Made by a program: the position numbers and the translations under genes. Below the pieces are notes generated by a model that worked only from the letters and a program-made list of their open reading frames with translations, had not been told where the DNA came from and searched no databases. Below are positions 1 through 8,810 of a stretch of DNA of 45,869 bases, piece after piece. The stretch covers positions 1 through 45,869 of the forward strand of contig JAQWMI010000001.1 of the NCBI GenBank assembly GCA_029246865.1, in the 5' to 3' direction. Source of the DNA: Alphaproteobacteria bacterium (GTDB taxonomy: Bacteria; Pseudomonadota; Alphaproteobacteria; HIMB59). Numbering within the stretch: position 1 is the first letter of the stretch; each line of letters opens with the position of its first letter.

Positions 1-1
1 A

Positions 2-82
2 AGAATATTCTTGATAAGGAAAATAGTTGGTTTGTTATTTATTTTGATAAGTGTTGTTTTAATGATTAATCTACTTAAATGA
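2..82 (+). CDS. C-terminal end of an upstream membrane protein (partial)
   Basis: This frame is open from the window edge to a TGA at 80-82. The last 26 residues are mostly hydrophobic (VGLLFILISVVLMINLL), which looks like a final transmembrane helix. Its stop overlaps the ATG of the next gene in the ATGA arrangement typical of translationally coupled genes, so it is probably the preceding gene of the nucleoside-transporter operon. The fragment is too short to identify the family, and a second frame is also open to position 69, so this is tentative. Confidence 0.4.
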   Translation, partial: RIFLIRKIVGLLFILISVVLMINLLK

Positions 83-1584
83 ATCCCTATTTATTAGAAA
101 TTAATGATATTTGTAAAAAATATCCTGGTGTTATAGCAAATAACAATGTTTCTTTTAATATAAGAGATGGAAAAATTCATGCACTTCTCGGTGAAAACGG
201 AGCTGGAAAATCAACACTTGTAAAGATCCTCTTCGGACTTGTGACATCAGACTCTGGGAATATTTTACTTAACAGGGAAGAAATTAAATTTAAAAATCCA
301 TCTGAAGCTAAGGCGACTGGAGTAGGAATGGTTTTTCAACATTTTTCTCTTTTTGAGTCATTGACGGTTTCAGAAAATTTGATTTTAGGACTTGAAGAGA
401 ACATATCTTTTAAAAAATTGAAAAATAGAGCAATAGAAATTTCAAAAAAATATGATCTCACATTAGATCTTGACTCTCCTATTAACAATTTATCTGCAGG
501 AGAAAAACAGAGTGTTGAGATTGTCAGAGCTCTCTTACAAGAACCTAAAATCTTAATAATGGATGAACCAACTTCTGTTTTAACTCCTAATGAGTCTGAT
601 AAATTGTTCGTAATCCTTAAAAAATTAACTAATGAGGGTAAAACTATTCTCTATATTACTCATAAGTTAGACGAAGTTATTAAAAATTGTGATGAAGTCA
701 CTATTATGAGAAATGGTGAGGTTATTACCACTTGTAGTGCGGAAGCGGAAACAAAAGAAACTCTGGCAGTTAAAATGTTGGGCTATAAAGTCAAATCACA
801 AGTAACTGATTATAAGTCAGTTAAAAATAATATTTTATTTCAAGTTAAAAATTTATCAAAAGAATATAATGACCCATTTCTTACGGATATAAAAAATATT
901 TCTTTTTCACTAAAAGAAGGTGAAATATTTGGAATAGCTGGTGTAGCAGGTAATGGACAAAAAGAATTGATGGAATTATTAACAGGAGAAAATATCGATA
1001 ATATTCGAGGTGAAGTGCTATTTGACAATACAAATATTACTAACTTACCTACAAAATTTAGAAGAGAATTAGCTATAGGATTTGTTCCTGAAGATAGATT
1101 AGGTCATAGTGCTGTTCCAGAATTATCCTTAAGTGAAAATATTTTACTCAGTCAGTTTGCAGGCAATAAATTTTCTAAGATGGGAATACTAAATTTTGAA
1201 GAAATAGAAACCTACACAAAAAATGTAATTAGCAATTTTAATGTTAAAACACCCAACGAACTAATTTCAGCTAAAAATTTATCTGGCGGTAATTTACAAA
1301 AATTTGTTATAGGAAGAGAAATAAGTTCAAATCCTAAATTATTAATTGTCTATCAGCCCACTTGGGGTGTCGATACAGGAGCTGAGTCATTTATTAGAGA
1401 GTCTCTGATTAAATTGTCAAAAGAAGGTACATCGCTATTAATTATTTCTCAAGATCTTGACGAGCTTATTGAAATTACACATTCAGTTTCTGTAATCTCA
1501 AAAGGAAAATTATCTGAGCCTTTTGAAACTAAAAATTTAAATATTGAAAAACTTGGAATTATGATGGGTGGAGAAATTGATTAA
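79..1584 (+). CDS. Nucleoside (BMP-type) ABC transporter, double ATPase subunit
   Basis: The 501-residue protein carries two fused ABC ATPase domains, the layout of the NupA/YufO and sugar-importer class. The first half has a full Walker A (GENGAGKS), signature (LSAGEKQSVE) and Walker B (ILIMDEP). The second half has the degenerate Walker A normal for this class (GVAGNGQKE), then LSGGNLQK and LLIVYQPTWGVD. It would energise uptake of nucleosides or related purines through the two permeases encoded next. The ATG is chosen by family alignment and by the ATGA overlap with the preceding frame. The 3' end overlaps the next gene by 17 bases. Substrate assignment rests on the BMP-family binding protein downstream; the family also contains sugar importers, but that receptor argues against them. 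Confidence 0.93.
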   Translation: MNPYLLEINDICKKYPGVIANNNVSFNIRDGKIHALLGENGAGKSTLVKILFGLVTSDSGNILLNREEIKFKNPSEAKATGVGMVFQHFSLFESLTVSENLILGLEENISFKKLKNRAIEISKKYDLTLDLDSPINNLSAGEKQSVEIVRALLQEPKILIMDEPTSVLTPNESDKLFVILKKLTNEGKTILYITHKLDEVIKNCDEVTIMRNGEVITTCSAEAETKETLAVKMLGYKVKSQVTDYKSVKNNILFQVKNLSKEYNDPFLTDIKNISFSLKEGEIFGIAGVAGNGQKELMELLTGENIDNIRGEVLFDNTNITNLPTKFRRELAIGFVPEDRLGHSAVPELSLSENILLSQFAGNKFSKMGILNFEEIETYTKNVISNFNVKTPNELISAKNLSGGNLQKFVIGREISSNPKLLIVYQPTWGVDTGAESFIRESLIKLSKEGTSLLIISQDLDELIEITHSVSVISKGKLSEPFETKNLNIEKLGIMMGGEID

Positions 1585-2632
1585 ACTTGTTCCTAGAGGT
1601 AGTAGTTCTCAATCTATGTTTATATTGGCACCAATTTTTGCTATTTTCCTGACACTCCTTACAGGGTCAATTATCTTTTTTTTGATGGGATATAATCCTT
1701 CAAATGCCCTTAAGATTTTTTTTATATCTCCTATTTCTAATGCATATGGAATATCCGAACTTTTGGTAAAGGCAACTCCCCTAGCCTTAATTGCAATGGG
1801 ACTATCTTTTTGCTTTAAAAATAATATTTACAATATTGGAGCTGAAGGTCAACTCACTATGGGTGCAATTTTTGGGGGCGGAGTAGGAATTTATTTTTAT
1901 GACATTAGCTCTGTTTTAATATTACCTGGAATGATAATTGCCGGAGCATTAGGTGGCGCATTATGGGCAATGATACCCGCCCTTCTCAAAACAAAATTTA
2001 ATACTAATGAAATTCTAACAAGTTTAATGTTAGCTTACATCGCTCTCTTAATTTTAGATTATTTAGTTGTTGGTCCATGGAGAGATCCCGATGGTTTTAA
2101 TTTTCCAAAAACAAGACCTTTTGGAGAGTCTGGAAGGATGCCAATTTTATTTCAAGGCTTAAGAATTCATTTTGGTTTAATTATTACTTTAATTCTAATA
2201 GCATTTTCTTGGTTTATTTATTCAAAAACTATATTTGGTTTTCAATTAAAAGTTTCAGGATTCAGTCCAAAGGCAGCAAGATTTGCAGGATTTAATAAAA
2301 ATTTTTTGATATTTTCTGCCTTTGCTATAAGTGGTGCTTTTGCAGGTTTAGCTGGCGTGGGCGAAGTTTCTGGTCCTATTGGTCTAATATATAGAGACAT
2401 TTCTCCTAATTATGGATTTACAGCTATTATTGTTTGCTTCTTAGGGAGGTTACATCCTCTAGGTATAATTTTTGCTTCACTAGTTATTGCTCTAACTTAT
2501 TTGGGCGCGGAGGACGCACAGTTATTTCTTCAAATACCAGCTGCTGTTGGATTTGTTTTTCAGGGACTTGTTCTATTTTTTCTTCTTGGTAGCGATTTAC
2601 TTGTTAATTTTAAATTAAGGTTAAACAATTAA
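1568..2632 (+). CDS. Nucleoside ABC transporter permease 1
   Basis: The 354-residue membrane protein belongs to the BPD_transp_2 family (NupB/YufP type). Several hydrophobic helices are visible, and the diagnostic segment NNIYNIGAEGQLTMGA lies after the second helix. A glycine-rich cytoplasmic loop (VSGFSPKAARFAGF) in the second half matches the ATPase-contact region of this family. Its start lies inside the ATPase gene and its stop is immediately followed by the ATG of the second permease, so the three genes should be translated together. It would form half of the inner-membrane channel. Confidence 0.93.
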   Translation: MEKLIKLVPRGSSSQSMFILAPIFAIFLTLLTGSIIFFLMGYNPSNALKIFFISPISNAYGISELLVKATPLALIAMGLSFCFKNNIYNIGAEGQLTMGAIFGGGVGIYFYDISSVLILPGMIIAGALGGALWAMIPALLKTKFNTNEILTSLMLAYIALLILDYLVVGPWRDPDGFNFPKTRPFGESGRMPILFQGLRIHFGLIITLILIAFSWFIYSKTIFGFQLKVSGFSPKAARFAGFNKNFLIFSAFAISGAFAGLAGVGEVSGPIGLIYRDISPNYGFTAIIVCFLGRLHPLGIIFASLVIALTYLGAEDAQLFLQIPAAVGFVFQGLVLFFLLGSDLLVNFKLRLNN

Positions 2633-3502
2633 ATGGATACGAATATGATTTTTGGAATAGTTAATATCATTCTTATAGGAACTACTCCTTTAGTATTTGC
2701 TGCAATTGGAGAATTGGTAGTTGAAAAATCAGGAGTACTTAATCTAGGTTTAGAGGGTATGATGTTGGTAGGAGCTGTTTCTGCTTTTGTAACATTAGTT
2801 CTTACGGACAGTTATCTTGCAGCACTTATTGTTTCTTTAATTTCAGGACTAGTGATGTCAGGATTATTTGCTTTTTTAGTTCTTTATTTAATGGCTAATC
2901 AAGTAGCAACGGGTTTAGCACTTACGATATTTGGCATAGGCATTAGCTCAATGATTGGTAAAAAATATGTTGGAACTCCTATAGATGGATTAAGCCCGTA
3001 TTTTTTGATTATAATTTCATTTTTAGTCGTTATTTTTATTGGATATTTTTTCAAGAAAACAAAATTAGGTTTAATAGTCAAAGCTGTTGGAGAGTCTCAT
3101 CACTCTGCTCATTCATTAGGCTTTAATGTTATAAAAATTAGATTTATATCAATATTATTTGGTGGAGCAATGAGTGCATTAGCAGGTTTTTATTTCTCCA
3201 TTTGTTATGCTCCAATGTGGCAGGAAGGAATGATTGCCGGTAGAGGTTGGATAGCTCTTGCTTTAGTTGTATTTGCAACATGGAAGCCAGAAAGGATACT
3301 TTTAGGAGCTTATATATTTGGAGGAGTAGCAATTATGCAAATGAATTTGCAAGCTTTTGGCGTTAAGTTTCCGGGTCAATTTTTCAATATGATGCCTTAT
3401 CTAGTTACAATTTTAGTTTTAGTAATAATCTCGGGTAATAAATTAAGAATTAAATTATCAGCCCCTGCATGCTTAACATTACCGTTTAATAAAAATCAGT
3501 AG
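2633..3502 (+). CDS. Nucleoside ABC transporter permease 2
   Basis: The 289-residue hydrophobic protein is the partner permease (NupC/YufQ type, BPD_transp_2). It has the family segment KSGVLNLGLEGMMLVGA in the N-terminal third and the coupling-loop motif VGESHHSAHSLGFNV. It begins on the base after the upstream stop codon. Together with permease 1 it should form the heterodimeric channel. An 82-base gap follows, the first real gap in this operon, so the binding protein may have additional expression signals there. Confidence 0.93.
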   Translation: MDTNMIFGIVNIILIGTTPLVFAAIGELVVEKSGVLNLGLEGMMLVGAVSAFVTLVLTDSYLAALIVSLISGLVMSGLFAFLVLYLMANQVATGLALTIFGIGISSMIGKKYVGTPIDGLSPYFLIIISFLVVIFIGYFFKKTKLGLIVKAVGESHHSAHSLGFNVIKIRFISILFGGAMSALAGFYFSICYAPMWQEGMIAGRGWIALALVVFATWKPERILLGAYIFGGVAIMQMNLQAFGVKFPGQFFNMMPYLVTILVLVIISGNKLRIKLSAPACLTLPFNKNQ

Positions 3503-3584
3503 GTTATCCACTATTTATTAATTTTAACTAACACGAATCTATTTTTTTTTTGTTATAAATAATGATCATCAAAAGGAAAATATT

Positions 3585-4691
3585 ATGAAAAAAAACACTT
3601 TACCCATTATTATAATCTTAGCTGTTTTACTTGGAGCTGGCGGCTTTTTTATTTCTAATCAAAATAATGTTCAAGATACGGCTTCAGATCAGAAAAAAAT
3701 TGGATTTATTTATATCGGCCCTCCAGGTGATCATGGATGGACTTATATGCACGATCAAGGCAGACAAACTATGGAAGCAGAGCTTGGAGATAGCATTACT
3801 ACGACTTACATCGAAAATGTTCCGGAAAATGCGGATGCTGTCAGAGCTATAAGAAAATTAGCTGAGTCTGGTCACGATTTAATATTTACAACTTCATTTA
3901 ATTACATGGATCAAACACTGGAAGTAGCTAAGGACTTCCCTGATATAAAATTTGAACATGCCACTGGTTATAAAAGAGCTGACAACGTAGCTACATATAA
4001 CTCTAGATTTTATGAAGGTAGAACTATAATTGGTCATATTGCAGGTAAAATGACTAAAACCAATACAATTGGTTATATAGCATCCTTCCCTATTCCCGAA
4101 GTTATCAGAGGAATCAATTCATTTTATTTAGCGGCATCTAAGGTTAATCCCGATATTAAGATAAAAGTAATTTGGGCTTACACTTGGTATGATCCTGCCA
4201 AAGAAGCTGATGCTGCCAATACATTAATTAATCAAGGAGCGGATATTATAGTTCAGCACACCGATACATTTGCACCCTGTCAAGCTGCTGAAAAAGCTGG
4301 AGTATTAGCTTTTGGTCAAGCCTCTAATCAAGAGCAATTTTGTCCAAATGCGCATATGACAGCTATCGAGGATGTTTGGGGACCTTATTACGCTGAAAGA
4401 GCTAAGGCTCTGGTTGATGGCAGTTGGGCTTCTCAAGATACTTGGGCCGGTATGAAAGAAGGGCATGTTGTTATGTCTGATTATAATACCAAAATTCTAC
4501 CTGCAGATTTGATTGCTGAAGCTAAAGCTATGGAAGCTAGAATTATAGATGGAAGTCTTCATTCATTTGCTGGACCTATCTACAATCAAGATGGTGAATT
4601 GGTAGTTCCTGAAGGTTCAGTAGCTGATGATGGAATGCTTGCTGGTATGATGTTTTATGTTCAGGGAATTGAAGATCAAGTACCTCAATAA
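3585..4691 (+). CDS. BMP-family nucleoside-binding protein
   Basis: The 368-residue protein matches the basic membrane protein (BMP/PnrA/Med) family, the extracytoplasmic receptors of nucleoside ABC transporters. Characteristic segments are KIGFIYIGPPGDHGWTY, DLIFTTSFNYMD, ATGYKRADN and YEGRTIIGHIAG. The N-terminus has a hydrophobic helix (residues 5-22), but I see no lipobox cysteine, unlike many BMP lipoproteins, so it may be secreted into the periplasm or held by an uncleaved anchor. An AAGGA ribosome site precedes the ATG. A perfect hairpin follows the stop codon and may protect this transcript segment, since receptors are usually needed in excess over permeases. Confidence 0.93.
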   Translation: MKKNTLPIIIILAVLLGAGGFFISNQNNVQDTASDQKKIGFIYIGPPGDHGWTYMHDQGRQTMEAELGDSITTTYIENVPENADAVRAIRKLAESGHDLIFTTSFNYMDQTLEVAKDFPDIKFEHATGYKRADNVATYNSRFYEGRTIIGHIAGKMTKTNTIGYIASFPIPEVIRGINSFYLAASKVNPDIKIKVIWAYTWYDPAKEADAANTLINQGADIIVQHTDTFAPCQAAEKAGVLAFGQASNQEQFCPNAHMTAIEDVWGPYYAERAKALVDGSWASQDTWAGMKEGHVVMSDYNTKILPADLIAEAKAMEARIIDGSLHSFAGPIYNQDGELVVPEGSVADDGMLAGMMFYVQGIEDQVPQ

Positions 4692-4705
4692 TTATTAACT
4701 TAATA

Positions 4706-4729
4706 GTGCCCTGTTGATTGACAGGGCAC
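4706..4729 (+). terminator. Intercistronic stem-loop after the binding-protein gene
   Basis: An 8-bp perfect inverted repeat, GTGCCCTG and CAGGGCAC with an 8-base loop, lies 14 bases after the receptor stop codon. It is not followed by a run of T on the plus strand (AAAATAACC follows), so it is a poor intrinsic terminator. It fits better as an RNA 3'-end stabiliser or partial attenuator between the receptor and the phosphoribosyltransferase gene. Confidence 0.6.
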
Positions 4730-4752
4730 AAAATAACCTTTATTAAAAAACT

Positions 4753-5274
4753 ATGTCAGATATCTTTATTTCAACAGAAGAATACAATCAGAAAATAGAA
4801 CAGTTAGCTATTAAACTTTATGACGATGGCTGGGATTTTAATCAAGTCATTTGTATTGCTAAAGGCGGTCTAAGAGTTGGAGATGTTCTTGCTAGAATTT
4901 TTGATGTCCCTTTAGCTATTCTTTCAGTGGAGTCTTATAAAGGCGATGGTGTAAAAAACAAGAGAGGTTCTATAACATTTTCAAGAGATTTGGCTAAAAC
5001 CACACCAAATATTGGTTCTAGAGCTTTACTTGTTGATGATTTAGCTGACTCTGGAGTTACACTTCATAAAAGTAAAAAATGGTTAGAGCATTTTTATGGC
5101 TTTTATTTTGATGAACCAATGAGATCTGCAGTTTTATTTTATAAAGAAGTTTCTACATTTAAACCAGACTATTATGTTGACCACTACAAAGACTCACCTT
5201 GGATTCATATGCCTTTTGAAAAATATGAAGAAAAAGGAATTATTGAAAAAATTAAAAAAGAGTCTCTGAAGTAA
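4753..5274 (+). CDS. Purine-type phosphoribosyltransferase
   Basis: The 173-residue protein is a type I phosphoribosyltransferase (PF00156). The PRPP-binding loop is clear at residues 91-104 (ALLVDDLADSGVTL), and an early ICIAKGGLRVGDVLA segment matches the Gpt/XGPRT and related enzymes. It would join a free purine base to PRPP. It follows the nucleoside importer by 61 bases on the same strand, so import and salvage are probably linked. The exact base (guanine, xanthine or hypoxanthine) cannot be decided from sequence alone. The acidic/aromatic tail (PWIHMPFEKYEE) resembles other XGPRT-like proteins. Confidence 0.85.
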   Translation: MSDIFISTEEYNQKIEQLAIKLYDDGWDFNQVICIAKGGLRVGDVLARIFDVPLAILSVESYKGDGVKNKRGSITFSRDLAKTTPNIGSRALLVDDLADSGVTLHKSKKWLEHFYGFYFDEPMRSAVLFYKEVSTFKPDYYVDHYKDSPWIHMPFEKYEEKGIIEKIKKESLK

Positions 5275-5282
5275 AATATAAT

Positions 5283-5708
5283 TTAATTAATCAAGTAAAT
5301 TAAGAATATATACCTAGAGACTTTAGATATTGTTACAAGAATTGTAAACTTCAGTAAATCTACATTTAATACTCCAGATAATACTGTAATAGGATCTCCG
5401 ATGATAGGCACCCAAGCAAATAAAATTGACCAAGACCCATATTTATTAAATATTTTTTGACTTTTATTTAATTGATTTGAGTTTACAGGAAACCATTTTT
5501 TACTCTGAAAAATTAAAATCTTTTTTCCAAGATACCAATTTACAATCGAACCACAGATATTTCCAAAACTGGCAAAAAAAAGCAATAGTCCTAATTCATA
5601 TTTCTTTGATAAAATCATCACAGATAAAAAAATCTCAGAAGAGAAAGGTAATATTGTTGCTGCTAAAAAACTAATTATTACTAAGTTAGCGTAAGCAAGA
5701 ATTATCAA
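5283..5708 (-). CDS. YqaA/DedA-family small membrane protein
   Basis: The 141-residue hydrophobic protein has about four membrane segments and the pattern of the YqaA branch of the DedA/SNARE-associated family: FLAATILPFSSEIFL at the N-terminus, FGNICGSIVNWYLGKK in the middle and the GDPITVLSGVL segment near the C-terminus. Better-known DedA relatives take part in membrane lipid homeostasis; the role of this short branch is not established. It is the last gene of a minus-strand run and lies 22 bases after typA. Its stop converges closely on the phosphoribosyltransferase gene, with 8 bases between them and no obvious terminator. Confidence 0.75.
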   Translation of the reverse strand: MIILAYANLVIISFLAATILPFSSEIFLSVMILSKKYELGLLLFFASFGNICGSIVNWYLGKKILIFQSKKWFPVNSNQLNKSQKIFNKYGSWSILFAWVPIIGDPITVLSGVLNVDLLKFTILVTISKVSRYIFLIYLIN

Positions 5709-5730
5709 TATAATAATTTGAATATAACTT

Positions 5731-7554
5731 TTATTCTAGAGATTTAGAGTGTTTTTTTCTTTCGTTAGCGTCTAAAAATTTTTTTCTCAATCTTAAACTC
5801 TTAGGAGTTACTTCAAGTAATTCATCAGGGTTAATATAAGTCATCATTTCCTCCAAAGACATAATCTTTGGTGGAGCTAAAGTAACAGCATCGTCAGTAC
5901 CAGAAGCCCTAACATTTGTTAGTTGTTTTCCTTTTAATACATTAATTTCTAAATCATTATCTCTGTTATGCTCACCTACGATCATTCCGACATAGACGGG
6001 TGAATTGTGCTCTACAAACATAATTCCCCTTTCCTGTAATTTCCATATCGCATAAGCAACCGCCTTACCTGAGCCTGTAGAAATTAAAGCACCACTTCTT
6101 CTTCCAGTTATATCGCCTTTAAAAGGTGCATAAGAGTGAAATACACGATTAAGAACACCAGTACCTCTTGTTTCAGTTAAAAATTTATTTTGATAACCTA
6201 TTAATCCTCTTGAAGGTGCTAAAAAAATAATTCTTGTTTTACCTGCACCAGCTGCCTTCATATCTAGCATTTCGCATTTTCTTTGGTTCATACCGTCAAT
6301 TACAGAGCTAGAATATTCTTCGTCAACGTCAATTGTTACTTCTTCGAAAGGTTCAGTCTTATTGCCATTTTCATCCTGCTGAAAAAGTACCTTTGGTCTT
6401 GAAACAGTAACTTCAAAACCTTCTCTTCTCATAGTTTCTATCAATACTCCTAATTGTAGCTCGCCTCTTCCACCAATTTCAAAGGCATCTTTATTTTTAT
6501 TTTCATTAAATGTAATAGCTACATTAGTCTCAGCCTCTGCCAATAGTCTATTTCTGATAACCGTTGAGGTAACTTTCTTACCTTCTGTACCTGCAAACGG
6601 TGAGTCATTAACCATAATGGTAACTGACATAGTTGGAGGATCAATAGGGGTTGAGGGAATAGGTTGATCGACCTCAGTAGAACAAATTGTATCTGCAACA
6701 GATGCATCTGTTAATCCAGCAATACAAACGATATCACCTGTATTTACTTCATCGACAACAATTTTTTTTGTGCCCTCAAATTTTAATAACTTTGTAAGTC
6801 TGCCTGTCTCAATAATTTTACCATCCAAGTTAATGGCTTTTACTGGATCATTAATCTTAGCAGAACCTTGCTCTACTCTTCCAATTAAACATCGGCCTAT
6901 ATAAGGATCAGACTCAAGAAGAGTTGCTAACATAGCAAAAGGTTTAGTGGTGTCGACAGTAGGTTTTGGGACATGTTTAAGAATTAAGTCTAATAATGGA
7001 GATAAATTTTTTCTATCATTCTCAAGCTCATTCACACACCAACCATTTCTTCCTGAAGCATATAATATTGGAAAATCTAGCTGTTCAGTAGAAGCTTCAA
7101 GGGAAACAAATAAATCAAATACTTCGTCTACTACCTGTTCAGGCCTGCTGTCAGACTTATCCACTTTATTGATAATAACAACTGGCTTTAGTCCTTGTTT
7201 AAGCGCTTTACCTAAAACAAACTTAGTTTGTGGCATTGGGCCTTCAGCAGCATCGGTAAGAAGAATTACTCCATCTGCCATTGATAATACTCTCTCAACT
7301 TCGCCACCAAAATCAGCATGACCTGGCGTATCAATGATATTAATTCGAGTTTCATTCCAAATAATAGAAGTTGGTTTTGCTAAAATTGTAATACCACGTT
7401 CTTTTTCTAGATCGTTAGAATCCATCATTCTCTCTGATGTTTCCTGATTGTCTCTGAACATACCACTTTGCTTCATGATATTGTCAATTAAGGTTGTTTT
7501 TCCGTGATCAACGTGTGCAATAATAGCTATATTACGTATTTCTTGTAATGACAT
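5731..7554 (-). CDS. typA: Ribosome-associated GTPase TypA/BipA
   Basis: The 607-residue protein is the translational GTPase TypA (BipA), which binds the ribosome and helps assembly or translation under stress such as cold. It shows the G1 motif AHVDHGKTT, the G2 region ERGITI, the G3 motif DTPGHADFGGEVER and the G4 motif NKVD. The elongation-factor-like domains follow, then the TypA-specific C-terminal region (RGLIGYQNKFLTETRGTG, VEHNSPVYVGMIVGEH). Length is typical for the family. The gene sits between the J-domain gene (19-base gap) and the YqaA-like gene (22-base gap), consistent with one operon. Confidence 0.97.
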   Translation of the reverse strand: MSLQEIRNIAIIAHVDHGKTTLIDNIMKQSGMFRDNQETSERMMDSNDLEKERGITILAKPTSIIWNETRINIIDTPGHADFGGEVERVLSMADGVILLTDAAEGPMPQTKFVLGKALKQGLKPVVIINKVDKSDSRPEQVVDEVFDLFVSLEASTEQLDFPILYASGRNGWCVNELENDRKNLSPLLDLILKHVPKPTVDTTKPFAMLATLLESDPYIGRCLIGRVEQGSAKINDPVKAINLDGKIIETGRLTKLLKFEGTKKIVVDEVNTGDIVCIAGLTDASVADTICSTEVDQPIPSTPIDPPTMSVTIMVNDSPFAGTEGKKVTSTVIRNRLLAEAETNVAITFNENKNKDAFEIGGRGELQLGVLIETMRREGFEVTVSRPKVLFQQDENGNKTEPFEEVTIDVDEEYSSSVIDGMNQRKCEMLDMKAAGAGKTRIIFLAPSRGLIGYQNKFLTETRGTGVLNRVFHSYAPFKGDITGRRSGALISTGSGKAVAYAIWKLQERGIMFVEHNSPVYVGMIVGEHNRDNDLEINVLKGKQLTNVRASGTDDAVTLAPPKIMSLEEMMTYINPDELLEVTPKSLRLRKKFLDANERKKHSKSLE

Positions 7555-7573
7555 ATGAGTTAAGGTCTCTTTT

Positions 7574-8239
7574 CTAATTTTTGTTTATTAATGTATTTTT
7601 AGCTTCAGTAATTAAGTTTGCCAGATAATTATTACCATCTTTATCAGGATGAAACTTCTTCATCAAGCTATAATATGCTTTTTTTATATCCTCTTTTGAA
7701 GCGCCCTCATTAAGACCTAAAATAGAGTAAGCGTTTGTTTCAGTTAATTCATAATTATTAGAAGATGGATTGTGTGCAAAACTAGACTGAGAAATTATCA
7801 TTTTGATTAAATTGTAGCCTTTAGGATCTTGAGATTTTAGTTCCTCCATAAGTAAATCCTTATTGTTTTGAGATAATGATGAATAGTTCTTTCCAGAAAA
7901 TGATCCTTTCAGGATTTCAATAGTAACAATTTTAGATTTTAAATTTATCTTAAAATTTAAATAAGAAGTAGAAAAGTTAGGACTAAAACTTCTACCAAAT
8001 GATGATTTAGTTAAAAAATTAAAAATACTTAAGAGTCCTGTAATTCTTCTAAAAAATAATAATGCTGGAGCTAGGGCAACAGGAAGAAAATTTAACTTGC
8101 CACTAAAAATAAGAAAAAAACCAATTATCGCAATGAAAGCGATAATAACACTCCTCTTACTTTTAGGTCCTAATTTGCCACCAAATACAAAATAAAAAAT
8201 TAAAAGACTGCAAAAAAGTATTATAAAAATTTTACTCAT
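7574..8239 (-). CDS. Membrane protein with C-terminal J-domain
   Basis: The 221-residue protein has two or three hydrophobic segments in its first 90 residues and a J-domain at the very C-terminus (AYSILGLNEGASKEDIKKAYYSLMKKFHPDKDG), with the HPD motif at residues 197-199. J-domains stimulate the ATPase of Hsp70 (DnaK). The order of membrane anchor first and J-domain last resembles DjlA- or Tim14-like proteins rather than DnaJ, so it probably recruits DnaK to the inner membrane. The central region (90-165) has no family I recognise. It overlaps msrA by 8 bases. Confidence 0.85.
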   Translation of the reverse strand: MSKIFIILFCSLLIFYFVFGGKLGPKSKRSVIIAFIAIIGFFLIFSGKLNFLPVALAPALLFFRRITGLLSIFNFLTKSSFGRSFSPNFSTSYLNFKINLKSKIVTIEILKGSFSGKNYSSLSQNNKDLLMEELKSQDPKGYNLIKMIISQSSFAHNPSSNNYELTETNAYSILGLNEGASKEDIKKAYYSLMKKFHPDKDGNNYLANLITEAKNTLINKN

Positions 8240-8810
8240 TAAATATTATAGATAATTGTTTAAGTCTCTTCACCCTACCGCATCCTTTTTTATAGTAATT
8301 ATAACGGATTGGGTTTTTAATATAAAAATCTTGGTGGTAATCTTCTGCTTCGTAAAATTTATCAAATTCTAATACTAAAGTTTTAACTTTCTTTTCATAA
8401 TTGTTTTCAATAATTGAAATATACTTATTAACTAAAGTTTGGTTTATATTAATGTTCAGAAATATAGCACTTTGGTATTGATATCCTTTATCACAAAATT
8501 GTCCATTCTCGTCGAAGGGATCTATGTTTTTGAAAAATATATTTAAAATACTATCTGAGTTAATTATTTCATCATCGTATATTATTTCTAAAGCCTCTAT
8601 GTGACCAGTTTTGCCGGTTGAAATTTTTTCATAAGTTGGATTTGTTGTATGTCCGCCCGAGTAACCAGATATGGCCGATATTACCCCATCTACACCTTGA
8701 TAAGCTTCCTCAAGACACCAAAAACATCCTCCTGCAAGATATATTTTCTTTTCCTCTGCATTAGCATTGAATGCACATAAAAAGATAATTAATAAAATAA
8801 ACAATCTCAT
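8232..8810 (-). CDS. msrA: Peptide-methionine (S)-S-oxide reductase MsrA, probably exported
   Basis: The 192-residue enzyme repairs oxidised methionine. The catalytic motif GGCFWCLEEAYQ is complete, with the reactive cysteine at residue 29, and the family segments SGYSGGHTTNPTYE, GHIEALEI and GYQYQSAIFL follow. A C-terminal cysteine (GCGRVKRL) could serve as the recycling residue. The first 18 residues form a signal peptide (LFILLIIFLCAFNANA before EE), so it should act in the periplasm. It overlaps dat upstream by 4 bases and the J-domain gene downstream by 8. No msrB partner is in the window. Confidence 0.95.
   Translation of the reverse strand: MRLFILLIIFLCAFNANAEEKKIYLAGGCFWCLEEAYQGVDGVISAISGYSGGHTTNPTYEKISTGKTGHIEALEIIYDDEIINSDSILNIFFKNIDPFDENGQFCDKGYQYQSAIFLNININQTLVNKYISIIENNYEKKVKTLVLEFDKFYEAEDYHQDFYIKNPIRYNYYKKGCGRVKRLKQLSIIFNE

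Noticed and set aside
3541-3552. T-run before the BMP gene as an intrinsic terminator
   Set aside because: No stem precedes the T-run, so there is no terminator structure to support.
6947-7321. 124-residue plus-strand ORF within typA
   Set aside because: It is antisense to the highly conserved GTPase domain and is explained by codon bias on the opposite strand.
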